NCBI GenBank assembly: GCA_039033855.1
Contig: JBCCBV010000008.1
Location: 1-64,000, forward strand
Source of the DNA: JBCCBV01 sp039033855
GTDB taxonomy: Bacteria; Planctomycetota; Phycisphaerae; Phycisphaerales; Phycisphaeraceae
DNA: 64,000 nucleotides
Direction of reading: 5' to 3'
The translations under genes and the position numbers were made by a program. Numbering within the stretch: position 1 is the first letter of the stretch; each line of letters opens with the position of its first letter. Positions 48,982 through 57,763 of this stretch are shown piece by piece. The notes under the pieces are model-generated. The model did no database searches. It worked only from the letters and a program-made list of their open reading frames with translations, and was not told the DNA's origin.

Positions 48982-49413
48982 TCACGACGCCGGCAGCAGC
49001 ATGCAGAACTCGCTGAGGATGACCATCTCGATGGGCGTGCCGTGCTCGTCGACCTCGCCCCGCCCGGCGATCTCGACCAGTCGTTCGAGCTTCCGCTGGG
49101 CGTCGGCGCCGTGGTGGTCGAGGTCGAGCAGCCCCATGCCCCACTCGGTGAAGACCCGCCGTTCGACCGGGTGCAGCACCAGTAGGCGGACGTCGTGGTG
49201 GCGCGGGTCGCGCTCGACCTTGTCGAACAGCCAGCGGACGTCGTCGGCCTCGCCCTCGAGCAGCTGGACGAACTGGCCGGCGCTGTAGAACAGCACGCCG
49301 GTGATGTGCCGGGCTCGGTTGTTGTCTTCGGACACCTGGCGGATGTCTTCGAGCTCTTCGCGGGCAAGCGTTTCGCTGGCGACGCTGACGTAGAGCAAGT
49401 GAGACAGAGCCAT
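48982..49413 (-). CDS. BLUF-domain blue-light photoreceptor
   Basis: 143 residues: a single BLUF domain with a short C-terminal extension. It binds FAD and switches on blue light. Motifs: LLYVSVAS with the key Tyr, NNRARHITGVLFYSAGQFVQ (Asn and Gln of the flavin hydrogen-bond network), QLLEGE and FTEWGMGL (Trp/Met switch region). There is no output domain, so it must act through a partner. ATG 49413 is fixed by GGAGG six bases upstream. An operator-like dyad lies about 100 bases upstream. Confidence 0.92.
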   Translation of the reverse strand: MALSHLLYVSVASETLAREELEDIRQVSEDNNRARHITGVLFYSAGQFVQLLEGEADDVRWLFDKVERDPRHHDVRLLVLHPVERRVFTEWGMGLLDLDHHGADAQRKLERLVEIAGRGEVDEHGTPIEMVILSEFCMLLPAS

Positions 49414-49510
49414 GGCCAACCTCCACTCCGGGGGCCAACCCGGCGCAGGGCTCGTGAAGCTTCGGGCATGGAAAGACGAGCGCCCCCTGCCGAGCCGAGC
49501 AACCACACCA

Positions 49511-49544
49511 TTGTAATGCGTGATCCGCAAATCACGTATTGCAA
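49511..49544. promoter_or_regulatory. Imperfect 14-base inverted repeat upstream of the BLUF gene
   Basis: TTGTAATGCGTGAT (49511-49524), spacer CCGCAA, ATCACGTATTGCAA (49531-49544). Twelve of 14 positions are symmetric. It sits in an A+T-rich island between the BLUF start and the stop of the upstream gene, so it may be an operator. It could instead be a hairpin ending the upstream gene, but no T-run follows on the minus strand. Confidence 0.4.
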
Positions 49545-49560
49545 CGAACAGGTTCTGGAG

Positions 49561-50826
49561 TCAGGACCGCCGCGCCAACCGCCGCCGGCGGAGCATTGCC
49601 GGAGCCGCCAGCGCAAGCAGCCCGAGCGTGGCGGGCTCGGCCACCACGGCCGCCCCCGGGTTCACGGCGGATGAATCCGCCCCAAAGTTCTGAGCCAACA
49701 GGTCGAAATCGAGCAGGTCGACGACGCCGTCGCCATTGAAATCGCCCCCGGCGACTCCGCCGATAAAGCCCGGGCCCGAACCGAAGTTCTGGGCCAGCGC
49801 GTCGAAGTCCAAAAGGTCCACCGTGCCGTCGGCGTTGGCGTCGCCCGGTCGGGTGTCGGCCAGCCAGCCAAAGAGGTTCAGCGCCAGCTGCTCGTTGTCG
49901 AAGCGCGTGATGTTCGTGCCGGCGCCGTTGAGGTTGAAGAACGTGTTGCGGTCGAAGTGCACAACGAACCGGCCCGAGCCCGCGGACCCGGCCAGCAGCG
50001 CCGCGTCGTTGGCGCCGGCGGGCGTCGAAGGCCCGCGCTGGTTCCCGCCGAACGGCGGCGTGTTGCGGCGGACGTTGCCCTCAGCTCGCGCGAGGATGTC
50101 GACGCTCACGCCCGTGGGCAGCGTGGGGTTGACGGTGACGGGGGTGACGCCCTCGCCGTCGAACTGGTCGACGCCGTCGAGGATGGGGTGGTCGGGCACG
50201 AGGAACTCGCCGTCGGACCGCGTGATCGAATAGGTGCCCTGGTCTTGGTTCATGGTCAGGCCCAGGCGGTCGAGGAACGGCTGGTCGGAGTCCGATGCGT
50301 CGGCCCAGCTGCTGCCGAAGTTGGCGTCGCTGATAAACAGCACCGCCCCGCCCTGGCGGAGGTACGCCTCGAGCGCGTCGGCCTGCGCGGGCGAATAGGC
50401 CGCGTTGTTCGAGCCCATCACCACGACGTCGTAAGGCGACAGGTCAAACGTTCCGCCAAAGTCGAGCGCGACGCCCTGGCTCTGACCCGCGGTGCTGCCG
50501 GGCTCGACCGACTCGGTGGTTTGGGTGACCGCGAAGCCGGCGGCGGTGAGCGTATCGGCCAGGGTCTTCCAGCCGTGGTTGCCCCCGGCGGTGCTGGCGT
50601 TGGTGATGTCCGCGAGTTGCTCGGTGCGTTCGAAGTCGTTGTTGGCTTCCAGGAATCCTCCGCTGCGGTCCGCGCCGCGGACGAACAGCACGCTGGGCGC
50701 CTGGGCGGACACCTGGGTAGACACGAGCGCCGACGTCAAACCCGCGGCCAGGCCGACTGCAACGGGGGCAACGGGGGCAACGGCGCAAGACAAGGCCAGG
50801 CAACGCACAACGGTCGTTCGGGACAT
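49561..50826 (-). CDS. Secreted ThuA-like protein with dockerin-like repeats and PEP-CTERM
   Basis: 421 residues. Signal peptide to about residue 42. A glutamine-amidotransferase-like (ThuA/trehalose-utilisation-type) fold is suggested by SVLFVRGADRSGGFLEANND, YDVVVMGSNNAAYSPAQADA and LRQGGAVLFISDANFG. No Cys nucleophile is evident. Two dockerin-like units follow (DANADGTVDLLDFDALAQNF and DFNGDGVVDLLDFDLLAQNF), then a PEP-CTERM-like tail AEPATLGLLALAA and RRRRLARR. It is one of three such secreted genes in a row. The function is unknown. Confidence 0.75.
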   Translation of the reverse strand: MSRTTVVRCLALSCAVAPVAPVAVGLAAGLTSALVSTQVSAQAPSVLFVRGADRSGGFLEANNDFERTEQLADITNASTAGGNHGWKTLADTLTAAGFAVTQTTESVEPGSTAGQSQGVALDFGGTFDLSPYDVVVMGSNNAAYSPAQADALEAYLRQGGAVLFISDANFGSSWADASDSDQPFLDRLGLTMNQDQGTYSITRSDGEFLVPDHPILDGVDQFDGEGVTPVTVNPTLPTGVSVDILARAEGNVRRNTPPFGGNQRGPSTPAGANDAALLAGSAGSGRFVVHFDRNTFFNLNGAGTNITRFDNEQLALNLFGWLADTRPGDANADGTVDLLDFDALAQNFGSGPGFIGGVAGGDFNGDGVVDLLDFDLLAQNFGADSSAVNPGAAVVAEPATLGLLALAAPAMLRRRRLARRS

Positions 50827-50912
50827 ATCGCCTCCCCGGCAGGGTTACATCGACGGCAGGTCACGCGATGTCTTAAGAGGATAGGCGGAGCGAACTCGCC
50901 AAGCGCCGCAAC

Positions 50913-52967
50913 TCACGCCGGCGTCGGCCGAGTAGCCCGGCGTCGGCTGAGTAGCCCGGCGGCGCCCAGGGCCAGCACGCCGAGCGACGCGGGTTCGGGG
51001 ACCACAGCAGGCGTGTTTCCGGGGGCGCCAAAGTTGAAGGCGAGAATGTCGAAGTCCAGCAGGTCGACGTTGCCGTCGGAGTTGAAGTCGCCCCCGGAAG
51101 CGCCGGCCGGGCGAAGCTCCGTGGGATTGCCAAAGGCAAAGGCCAGCACGTCGAAGTCGAGCAGGTCGACGACCCCGTCGGCATTGGCGTCGGCGGGAAG
51201 CGCGACGCCGCGGATTGAGAGCGCCCAGTCGCTTAGCGGGTCGTCGATCGCGGGGAAGGCGGACAGGTCGAGGTCGAAGTCGGCGAGTGCAAACACGCCC
51301 AGGTCGATCTCGTTGTAGGCGCCAAGGACATCGACCGCGACGAGGTGTGCGCCCAGCGCCCAACCGGGGTCCCCTTGCAACGACGCGAGGTTCAAGCGGA
51401 TTGTCGAAGCGTCCTCGGCGTAAACGACGATCAGGTCGTTTGCTTCGCTTTGCAGGGCGTACTGGCCGTTGTCGGCGCCGCCGTCGAGGACGGGGTTGCC
51501 GGTGATCGCGTTGTGGCGAAGCATGTCGAGGTGGAAGCGGTTGCCCGTGCGCCAGAAGGCGTCGAAGGTCTGGAGTTGGTCGCGAGTCTCGGCGCTGTAT
51601 CCGTCCGCGGTAGGCGGGCCCTGGTTGTCGGTCCGGTTGAAAAAGCCCCACCAGGCACCCGCGCCGCCCGCGATGGCGTGGCGCCAGTAGTGCTGCCGTG
51701 TGCGCTGTTCTGACCAGTAGCCGTTGGTGCGGTTGAAGGTGAAGCGCTCTTCATACAGGTGCGGCTTGTCGGGCCCGGCCGCAAGGTCTTGCGCGACCTC
51801 CAGGTAGCCGGTCGGGCCGCCGCTGCCTGTGGTTTCGAGCCCCGGGCCTTCCGCGGAGCCGTTGGTCTCGGTGGCGTAAGAATGTCCACTGAGCGCCGAG
51901 GCCCGCCAGGTGTTGTCGCCGGCGTCGTTGACCGCGGGGCCGTCGGAGGCGGCGTAGGCCCGGGCGAACAGGAGGTGGTCGTTCACCGACGCGTCGGTGA
52001 CGCCCTGCGCCCAGGCCTGGACTTGCGACTCGTCGGTCCACTCGTTGAGGTCGAAGCCGTAACCCATCGACCACCCGGGCAGCGGGGCCAGGCGCGCGGC
52101 CAGGTAGCGCTGCAGGCGCAGGTCGGCGTCTCCGTTGATGTCGAGCTGGCGGTTATCGTCGCCCGGCGGGGTGTAGCGGCGCGTGTCGTCGCCCCAGGCC
52201 CACAGGTGCAGGTGCAGGCCTTCCTCACGCGCGTGCTGTACGGCCTGCTCGATAATCTCAAAGGTTTGAGCATACGGGTTGTACGGCCCCGGCCCGGTCA
52301 GGTCGGTGCGGCGCGCGGTCCCGAGCTCGAAAAAGTGGTTCGACACCAGCATGAACCCCACGTTGGCGCCGTTGGCCTTGACCTGGTCGAAATAGGCCTG
52401 GCGGCTGGCGGGCGAGCTCCAGACCGGGTGGGTGGGAAAGCTGCCATCGGCCGAGCCGAACTGCTGCAGGTTCATATAGACGTTGAACAGCTCGCCGCGC
52501 AGCTCGCCGTGGTTGCCGACCTGCCGGGCGAACTTATTGCCGACGTGGGTGAGGAAGCCGGTGGCGCCGGGGTCGGGGTTCGCGACGATGTTCAGGCTCC
52601 CGGTCAGCCCGTCGAGCGCCGCCACGCCGCCGCCGGTAGTCGTGATGTTGTAGTGCAGGCCTTGTTGCAATCCGGTGAAGCGGAACTTGTAGACGTGTTC
52701 GCCCGGGCCGTTCGTGCCGTCGTAATACAACCCGGTGGTCAAGGCCGGCCCGCCATCCACCGGGGTGAACGTGGCGGTGGCTTGCAGGTCGAACGGGTTG
52801 GCGAGCGTCGCCGGTGCGGTAATCGACCACTCCTGAAACTCGAAGAGCTGGCCGGCACGGCTGCCCAGCTGCGCCGCAACCGGGCTCGCGTAGAGCGCAC
52901 CGCAGGCCAAAACCATGGCCCAACCATTGCGGCGTCGGGCAAGGCGCAAGGCAAAGGGGTATGCCAA
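50913..52967 (-). CDS. Secreted glycoside-hydrolase-like protein (DUF5060 type) with dockerin-like repeats and PEP-CTERM
   Basis: 684 residues from a TTG at 52967, preferred because GGGAGAGAGA lies a few bases upstream and it gives a clean signal peptide (MAYPFALRLARRRNGWAMVL then ALYASPVAAQ). A beta-sandwich of DUF5060 type (LFEFQEWSITAPATLANPFD) is followed by a TIM-barrel-like region with GFMLVSNHFFELGT, LHLHLWAWGDD and GYGFDLNEWTDE (possible catalytic acid). Two dockerin-like units (DANADGVVDLLDFDVLAFAF, DFNSDGNVDLLDFDILAFNF) and VPEPASLGVLALGA end it. Polysaccharide is the likely substrate, but that is not proven. Confidence 0.78.
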   Translation of the reverse strand: MAYPFALRLARRRNGWAMVLACGALYASPVAAQLGSRAGQLFEFQEWSITAPATLANPFDLQATATFTPVDGGPALTTGLYYDGTNGPGEHVYKFRFTGLQQGLHYNITTTGGGVAALDGLTGSLNIVANPDPGATGFLTHVGNKFARQVGNHGELRGELFNVYMNLQQFGSADGSFPTHPVWSSPASRQAYFDQVKANGANVGFMLVSNHFFELGTARRTDLTGPGPYNPYAQTFEIIEQAVQHAREEGLHLHLWAWGDDTRRYTPPGDDNRQLDINGDADLRLQRYLAARLAPLPGWSMGYGFDLNEWTDESQVQAWAQGVTDASVNDHLLFARAYAASDGPAVNDAGDNTWRASALSGHSYATETNGSAEGPGLETTGSGGPTGYLEVAQDLAAGPDKPHLYEERFTFNRTNGYWSEQRTRQHYWRHAIAGGAGAWWGFFNRTDNQGPPTADGYSAETRDQLQTFDAFWRTGNRFHLDMLRHNAITGNPVLDGGADNGQYALQSEANDLIVVYAEDASTIRLNLASLQGDPGWALGAHLVAVDVLGAYNEIDLGVFALADFDLDLSAFPAIDDPLSDWALSIRGVALPADANADGVVDLLDFDVLAFAFGNPTELRPAGASGGDFNSDGNVDLLDFDILAFNFGAPGNTPAVVPEPASLGVLALGAAGLLSRRRATRPTPA

Positions 52968-53153
52968 CGAATCTCTCTCCCAATCCGGTTCCGGGGCCCA
53001 GCCGCCGCGGGGAGGGCGATACGGCTTGCCGCAGGGGGTGCGCCAACGGTGCGCTTCCAAGTCTAAGGCGTGTCCCCGTTTTGTCGAGGGTTTCCAAGAC
53101 AATCGGCGGGCCGGGCTTCGAGCAGAACCCAGCGGTGCAAGGGTTGCGCCCGC

Positions 53154-54167
53154 TCACGCTGCGCCTTGCCGACGCGCCGCGCCGGGGGCCGTGCCGGTAA
53201 CGCGCTTGAAGGCTCGGCGGAACGCGGCCTCGCTGGCGTAGCCCAGGGCGTAGGCGAGTTCGCTGACGGGCTCCCCATTGCGCAGGCGGTCTTCGGCGAT
53301 GCGCATCTTCCACTGCCGGGCATAGTCGATGGGCGTCTGGCCCACGAGTTCGACGAACCGTGCGGCGAAGGCGGAGCGCGACATGGCGGCGTGCTCGGCC
53401 AAGTTCTCAACCGTCCAAGATCGTTCGGGATGGCGGTGCACGGCCGCGAGGGCCCGGCCGACCTGGGGGTCGCGCAGCGCGCCCAGCCAGCCGGTAGACG
53501 CCGCGGGGTCGCGCTCGATCCAGCTGCGGATGGCCTGGATGACCAGCACGTCGGCCAGGCGGGTAACCACGGCCTCGCTCCCGGGCGCGAGGCTCTCGGT
53601 TTCATGAGCGATTAAACGCAGGATGCTCTGGAACCAATCCGTTTGCGCGGCGGACCACGACTCGACCACGATGCGGTCGGGCAGCAGGTCGACGAGCCGT
53701 CGGGCGGCGGGGTGTTGCATGGACACGGCGCCGCAGACCAGGTCGCAACGGTCGCCGCCTCGGCCGTGGACCAGGACCTCGTAGCGGTCGCCGATCTCTT
53801 GTCGGGGCAGGTCGAACAGGTCTTCGACCGGGGCGCCGGGCGCACTGACCAGCACGTGGCGCTGGGCGCGGGGCAAGAGGGTGAACGTGCCGGCCGGGAG
53901 CGTGTGGTGCTGGTCGGGTCCGTCCTGGATGTAGCAGACGCCGCGGGTGACGACGTGGAACATGAGTGTGTCGGTCATCGGGGGCAGGTCGATGCCCCAG
54001 GGGGCGGTCAGGTGCGAGCGCGCGTAGAACACGCCGTCCATCGAGAGGGTTTGGAGCGCCTCGCCCAGCGGGTCGTGGAGGGGCGCCCGGGGCGGGGCGG
54101 CTTGGCCCGGGGGCACGTCCAGAAAGACGCTTGCTGCGGGGGCGGCCATGGGGTCGACGGTGGGCAT
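53154..54167 (-). CDS. AraC-family regulator with cupin-type sensor domain
   Basis: 337 residues. The N-terminal beta-rich sensor (MTDTLMFHVVTRGVCYIQDG, HHTLPAGTFTLLPRAQRH) has the cupin_6 look. The C-terminal AraC domain has two helix-turn-helices (WTVENLAEHAAMSRSAFAAR, SELAYALGYASEAAFRRAFK) and the closing GTAPGAARR. It is transcribed divergently from the NmrA-like/DUF1772 pair across 164 bases and probably controls that pair, a common pattern for such regulators. Confidence 0.92.
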   Translation of the reverse strand: MPTVDPMAAPAASVFLDVPPGQAAPPRAPLHDPLGEALQTLSMDGVFYARSHLTAPWGIDLPPMTDTLMFHVVTRGVCYIQDGPDQHHTLPAGTFTLLPRAQRHVLVSAPGAPVEDLFDLPRQEIGDRYEVLVHGRGGDRCDLVCGAVSMQHPAARRLVDLLPDRIVVESWSAAQTDWFQSILRLIAHETESLAPGSEAVVTRLADVLVIQAIRSWIERDPAASTGWLGALRDPQVGRALAAVHRHPERSWTVENLAEHAAMSRSAFAARFVELVGQTPIDYARQWKMRIAEDRLRNGEPVSELAYALGYASEAAFRRAFKRVTGTAPGAARRQGAA

Positions 54168-54331
54168 CCGCCCGAGGGTACTGCCCTACCCGAAGACCGC
54201 CAAGGGTTTATTTTTGGACGTTCGGGCATGAAATGGAGCTTATTAGTCATATTCCATCGCGTTGTTCCTGGCGATATTGGCGTCTGTGCCATACGGGCAC
54301 GCCATGCAACCCCCTGAAAAGGAGCTGAATC
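54168..54331. promoter_or_regulatory. Divergent promoter region between AraC and NmrA-like genes
   Basis: 164 bases, A+T-rich between about 54205 and 54270 (TTTATTTTTGG, GCTTATTAGTCATATTCC). This is expected of a shared control region. No unambiguous -35/-10 pair was chosen. AAGGAG at 54318-54323 is a strong ribosome-binding site for the rightward gene at 54332. Confidence 0.4.
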
Positions 54332-55219
54332 ATGTCTAAGGCGACGACGGCGAATGCACAGAACGCGGGATCGAACGGGCCGGTGCTGGTGACCGGCGGG
54401 ACGGGCAAAACGGGTCGGCGGGTGGTGGATCGATTGATCGCCCGCGGCCGGTCGGTGCGGGTGGGCTCGCGTAGCGGGACGCCTGCGTTCGACTGGGCAG
54501 ACGACTCAACTTGGGCCCGAGCGCTGGAAGGCGTGACATCGGCGTATCTCGCGTACGCCCCGGACCTGTCGGCACCCGGCGCGCTCGACACGCTGCGGGC
54601 GTTCACGGCCGAGGCGGTCGCGGCGGGCGTCCGACGGCTGGTGCTGATCTCGGATCGGGGCGAAGCGGCCTCGGAGCAAGCCGAACGCATCGTGGCCGAC
54701 GCCGGCGCCGAGTGGACCGTGGTCCGATGCGCCTGGTTCCACCAGAACTTCGACGAGGGCGAGTTCGCCGGCATGGTGCGGTCGGGCGTGATCGCGCTGC
54801 CGGCCGGCGCCGTGGCCGAGCCGTTCGTAGATGCGGACGACATCGCCGACGTGGCCGTGGCCGCCCTCGTGGAAGACGGCCATCACGGGCAGGTGTACGA
54901 GGTGACCGGGCCGGAGTCGCTGACATTCAACGAGGTGGCTCAGATACTCACCCAGGCGTCGGGCCACGCGGTGCGTTACCAGGCGGTGTCGATGCCGGCC
55001 TTCGTGGCGGGTCTGCGGGCCGAGGGGGCGCCGGAGCAGCTCGCAGGGTTGCTCGAGCACTTGCTCGGCGAGTTGCTCGACGGCCGGAACGCATCGCTGG
55101 GTGACGGCGTGCAGCGGGCGCTCGGCCGGTCGCCGCGGCGGTTCGCCGAGTACGCCCGACGCGCGGCGCAGGCCGGCGGGTTTGCGTCGATGGCAGGACA
55201 GGAGGTGGCCCGTGGATAA
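54332..55219 (+). CDS. NAD(P)-binding NmrA-like oxidoreductase
   Basis: 295 residues. The Rossmann fingerprint VLVTGGTGKTGRRVVDRLIA lies at the N-terminus, with LISDRGEAASEQAERIV and a WTVVRCAWFHQNF block, as in NmrA-like quinone-reductase or regulator proteins. The catalytic Tyr/Lys pair of classical reductases is not obvious. The start is supported by AAGGAG nine bases upstream. It overlaps the next gene by eight bases. Confidence 0.85.
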   Translation: MSKATTANAQNAGSNGPVLVTGGTGKTGRRVVDRLIARGRSVRVGSRSGTPAFDWADDSTWARALEGVTSAYLAYAPDLSAPGALDTLRAFTAEAVAAGVRRLVLISDRGEAASEQAERIVADAGAEWTVVRCAWFHQNFDEGEFAGMVRSGVIALPAGAVAEPFVDADDIADVAVAALVEDGHHGQVYEVTGPESLTFNEVAQILTQASGHAVRYQAVSMPAFVAGLRAEGAPEQLAGLLEHLLGELLDGRNASLGDGVQRALGRSPRRFAEYARRAAQAGGFASMAGQEVARG

Positions 55220-55712
55220 AACGATTCCTTACCTGGCGTTGGCCGGCGTGGTGGGCGTGGGGTTGATCGGGGGTCTGCTGTTCGTGTTCTCGAACTTCGC
55301 GATGCGGGCGTTTGCATGCCTGCCGGAGGGCGAAGGGATGCGGGCGATGCAGGAGATCAACCGGGCGATCCTCAACCCGCTGTTCCTGGTGTTGTTCATG
55401 GGGACCACGCTGGTGTCGACGGCGAGCGTGGCGATGGGTCTGGTGCATACGGGAGCTTTTGGGGGGCAGGGTCATCCGGCGGCGCCCGGGATGATCGCGG
55501 GTGGGCTGCTGTATGGGGTCGGGGTGTTCGGGGTGACGGCCGGGCGGAACGTGCCGCTGAACAACGCGCTCGATCGTGCGGACCCCGCAAGCGAGGCCGG
55601 TCGTGCGCTTTGGGCGAGTTACCTGCGGGTGTGGACGCGGTGGAACCACGTGCGGGTGGTGTGTGCCATGGTGTCGGTGCTGGCGTACGGCCGCGTGTTG
55701 TGGGTGCTCTAG
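55212..55712 (+). CDS. DUF1772-family membrane protein
   Basis: 166 residues with four hydrophobic segments; contains FSNFAMRAFACLP, NPLFLVLFMGTT, FGVTAGRNVPLNNAL and WTRWNHVRVVCAM, the shape of DUF1772 (anthrone-oxygenase-like) proteins. The GTG at 55212 is fixed by GGAGG six bases before it and by the eight-base overlap with the NmrA-like gene. The pair probably acts on a shared substrate or is co-regulated; the reaction is unknown. Confidence 0.82.
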   Translation: MDKTIPYLALAGVVGVGLIGGLLFVFSNFAMRAFACLPEGEGMRAMQEINRAILNPLFLVLFMGTTLVSTASVAMGLVHTGAFGGQGHPAAPGMIAGGLLYGVGVFGVTAGRNVPLNNALDRADPASEAGRALWASYLRVWTRWNHVRVVCAMVSVLAYGRVLWVL

Positions 55713-55876
55713 ACCGGGGTGGATTGGCGTGCGGCGTTGTCGTATGGATTCCATGCCTGTTTGGGTCTGTCCGGGCTCGCCCTTTCGCCCGAGGGTCGTC
55801 CAAACCAAGGGTTTCTCCGTCTTGAGCGATTCGACCGATCCGTCGATTGAATGTGTACCCCGGAGGATGCAAGCCG

Positions 55877-56422
55877 ATGCCCGAAGCCCCCCTGCCGCCC
55901 GATGAACAAGCCCGCCAGGCCGCGCTCGATCGATGCCGTGTGCTCGACGGGCTGCCGCAAGAGGTGCTCGACGACTTCACGCGCCGGGCCGCGGACGCAT
56001 TTGATGCGCCGATGGCAGCGGTGAGCCTGGTGGATCGCGACCGGCAGTGGTTTGCGAGTTCGGTGGGTCTCGACGTGTCGGAGACCGCGCGTTCGTGCGC
56101 GATTTGCGCGTACACCATTTTGGTGGACAGCCCGCTGTATATCGAAGACACGCAGGAAGACCCGGGCACACGGGACAACCCGCTGGTGACCGGCCCAATG
56201 GGGCTTCGGTTCTACGCGGGGGTCCCGATCACGTGGGTGCACGGCGAGCGGATCGGCGCGCTGTGCGTGCTCGACACGCGTCCGCACCGGGTGACGCCGG
56301 AACAGATGGCGTGCCTGGACGCGCTGGGGTGCGGGCTGAATCACGCGATCGCCGAGCGTTACCGCAGCCACGGCGGCAACCGCCTGCTGGACGTGCTCGC
56401 CAATGACGCCCACGCGGCGTGA
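55877..56422 (+). CDS. GAF-domain protein
   Basis: 181 residues, one GAF domain: VLDGLPQEVLDDFTRRAADA, APMAAVSLVDRDRQWFASSV, ARSCAICAYTILVDSPLYIE, FYAGVPITW and GERIGALCVLDTRPH. It is cytoplasmic with no output domain. The Cys-rich SCAICAY stretch may bind a ligand or metal. The start is ATG 55877 with GGAGG ten bases upstream; a TTG at 55847 is an alternative. It could be a small sensor acting on another protein. Confidence 0.85.
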   Translation: MPEAPLPPDEQARQAALDRCRVLDGLPQEVLDDFTRRAADAFDAPMAAVSLVDRDRQWFASSVGLDVSETARSCAICAYTILVDSPLYIEDTQEDPGTRDNPLVTGPMGLRFYAGVPITWVHGERIGALCVLDTRPHRVTPEQMACLDALGCGLNHAIAERYRSHGGNRLLDVLANDAHAA

Positions 56423-56545
56423 CGCCGGCGGGTCGGGGTGAAATACCCGCGCGCTCACGACACGATCGTAGGTTTCCGTCTTGTCCATTCGAAGCGGAAC
56501 GCACCGGGTTGGCGATGCGCCACGCGGGGGTGTTGGTATCGAGGG

Positions 56546-57667
56546 CTAGCGTGCGATCTGACGGCGCCGACGCCGTGCCGCGGCGATGCCGACGGTCAGC
56601 AGCGCGATCGACGCGGGTTCGGGGACGTTGGCGGGTAAGCCGGCGGGCCCGATGGCGTCGCCAAACCCGTTGGCCAGGAGGTCGAAGTCGAGTAGGTCGA
56701 CGATGCCGTCGGCGTTGAAGTCGCCTTCGGTTGCGCCGCCTGTAGTGGCCGAGCCGAAGTTGCCGGCCAGCACGTCGAAGTCGAGCAGGTCGACCGAGCC
56801 GTCTTGGTTGGCGTCGGCATCGAGGTACGACCCCAGGAACGCTTCGAGGTAGAGCGACGCGAAGTGCAAGCGCGTGACGGGGTTGGCGCCGTCGGGCGAG
56901 AGGATGGTGTAGACGGTTGCGCTGTCGGCGATGCCCGGCGCGTCGGTGCTGAGCGTCGACTCGATGACGTACAGCGTGTCGGCGGGCAGGGCGTCCTGGT
57001 CGTGGAAGTAGGCGTAGATGAGGTCGAGGTCGTAGCCGTCGGACCCCACCGTGTTGGCGAAGCCGCTAGGGTCGAAGCTCACGGCGCCGTCGAAGTCATC
57101 GATGAGTTGGATCGACGCGCCGGGCGTGTCGGTAGAGAGCGAGCTGAACACCAGCGTTTCGGGGTTGATAAAGCCGAGCTGGATCTCTTCTTCCGCGGCG
57201 AGCGGCTCGAACACGGGGACCGTGCCGTCGGGCACAAAGGCCGGGAGCATCGGGAGAGCGAAGTCGGGGTTCGGAACGAGCACGGCGCTAACGTTCGACC
57301 ACTTGTACGCGGCCTGGAAGGTCCAGGTCACGTCGTGCCCGGCCAGGGCCTGGGCGCCGGCGCCCATGTCGTACCCGGGCAGGGTGGAGCCGGGGACGAG
57401 GGTGGTGACGCCGTCGGGGTTGGTCCAGTGGCCGTGGTTGGCGTTGCGGTACGCGCGGTAGCCGGCCGGGTCGATGTTGATGGGCGTGCCCATGGGCGCG
57501 ATGACGGCGTCTTGGGTGTTCACGCCCTGGGCGCGCAGCTGTCCGGTGTCGGACACCTCGATCTGGAATCGTCGGCCGTCGTGGGCCAAAGCGTGGGGCG
57601 CCGGCCAGGCGACGGCGCAGGCTGGGGCGAGGGTCAGGGCGGTGACGAGTCTTGCGTTGCGATGCAC
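56546..57667 (-). CDS. Secreted protein with dockerin-like repeats and PEP-CTERM
   Basis: 373 residues from a GTG at 57667 (TTG 57697 is an alternative). It has a signal peptide (LVTALTLAPACAVAWPAPHA). The body includes FQIEVSDTGQLRAQGVNTQD and GHWTNPDGVTTLVPGSTLPG, which resemble extracellular all-beta proteins but match no family I know. Two dockerin-like units (DANQDGSVDLLDFDVLAGNF, DFNADGIVDLLDFDLLANGF) and a PEP-CTERM tail NVPEPASIALLTVGIAAA plus RRRRR end it. Confidence 0.75.
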   Translation of the reverse strand: MHRNARLVTALTLAPACAVAWPAPHALAHDGRRFQIEVSDTGQLRAQGVNTQDAVIAPMGTPINIDPAGYRAYRNANHGHWTNPDGVTTLVPGSTLPGYDMGAGAQALAGHDVTWTFQAAYKWSNVSAVLVPNPDFALPMLPAFVPDGTVPVFEPLAAEEEIQLGFINPETLVFSSLSTDTPGASIQLIDDFDGAVSFDPSGFANTVGSDGYDLDLIYAYFHDQDALPADTLYVIESTLSTDAPGIADSATVYTILSPDGANPVTRLHFASLYLEAFLGSYLDADANQDGSVDLLDFDVLAGNFGSATTGGATEGDFNADGIVDLLDFDLLANGFGDAIGPAGLPANVPEPASIALLTVGIAAARRRRRQIAR

Positions 57668-57689
57668 GGTAGGGTTCTTTCTGAAAAAC

Positions 57690-57703
57690 GATCTCAAGAG
57701 ATC
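57690..57703. promoter_or_regulatory. Perfect inverted repeat upstream of the PEP-CTERM gene
   Basis: GATCTC-AA-GAGATC lies 23 bases before the GTG start at 57667, where a leader or operator would lie. Short, so low weight. Confidence 0.3.
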
Positions 57704-57763
57704 AGGATGGTTTGGGTTTGTCCCGGCGGGTTTGAGCGCGACGCGTCTACGGACGCGCGGCGC

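Noticed and set aside
46837..53000. Cellulosome-like complex based on the dockerin-like units
   Set aside because: No cohesin-containing scaffold is seen, and the units sit beside PEP-CTERM tails, so they may only be calcium-binding spacers.
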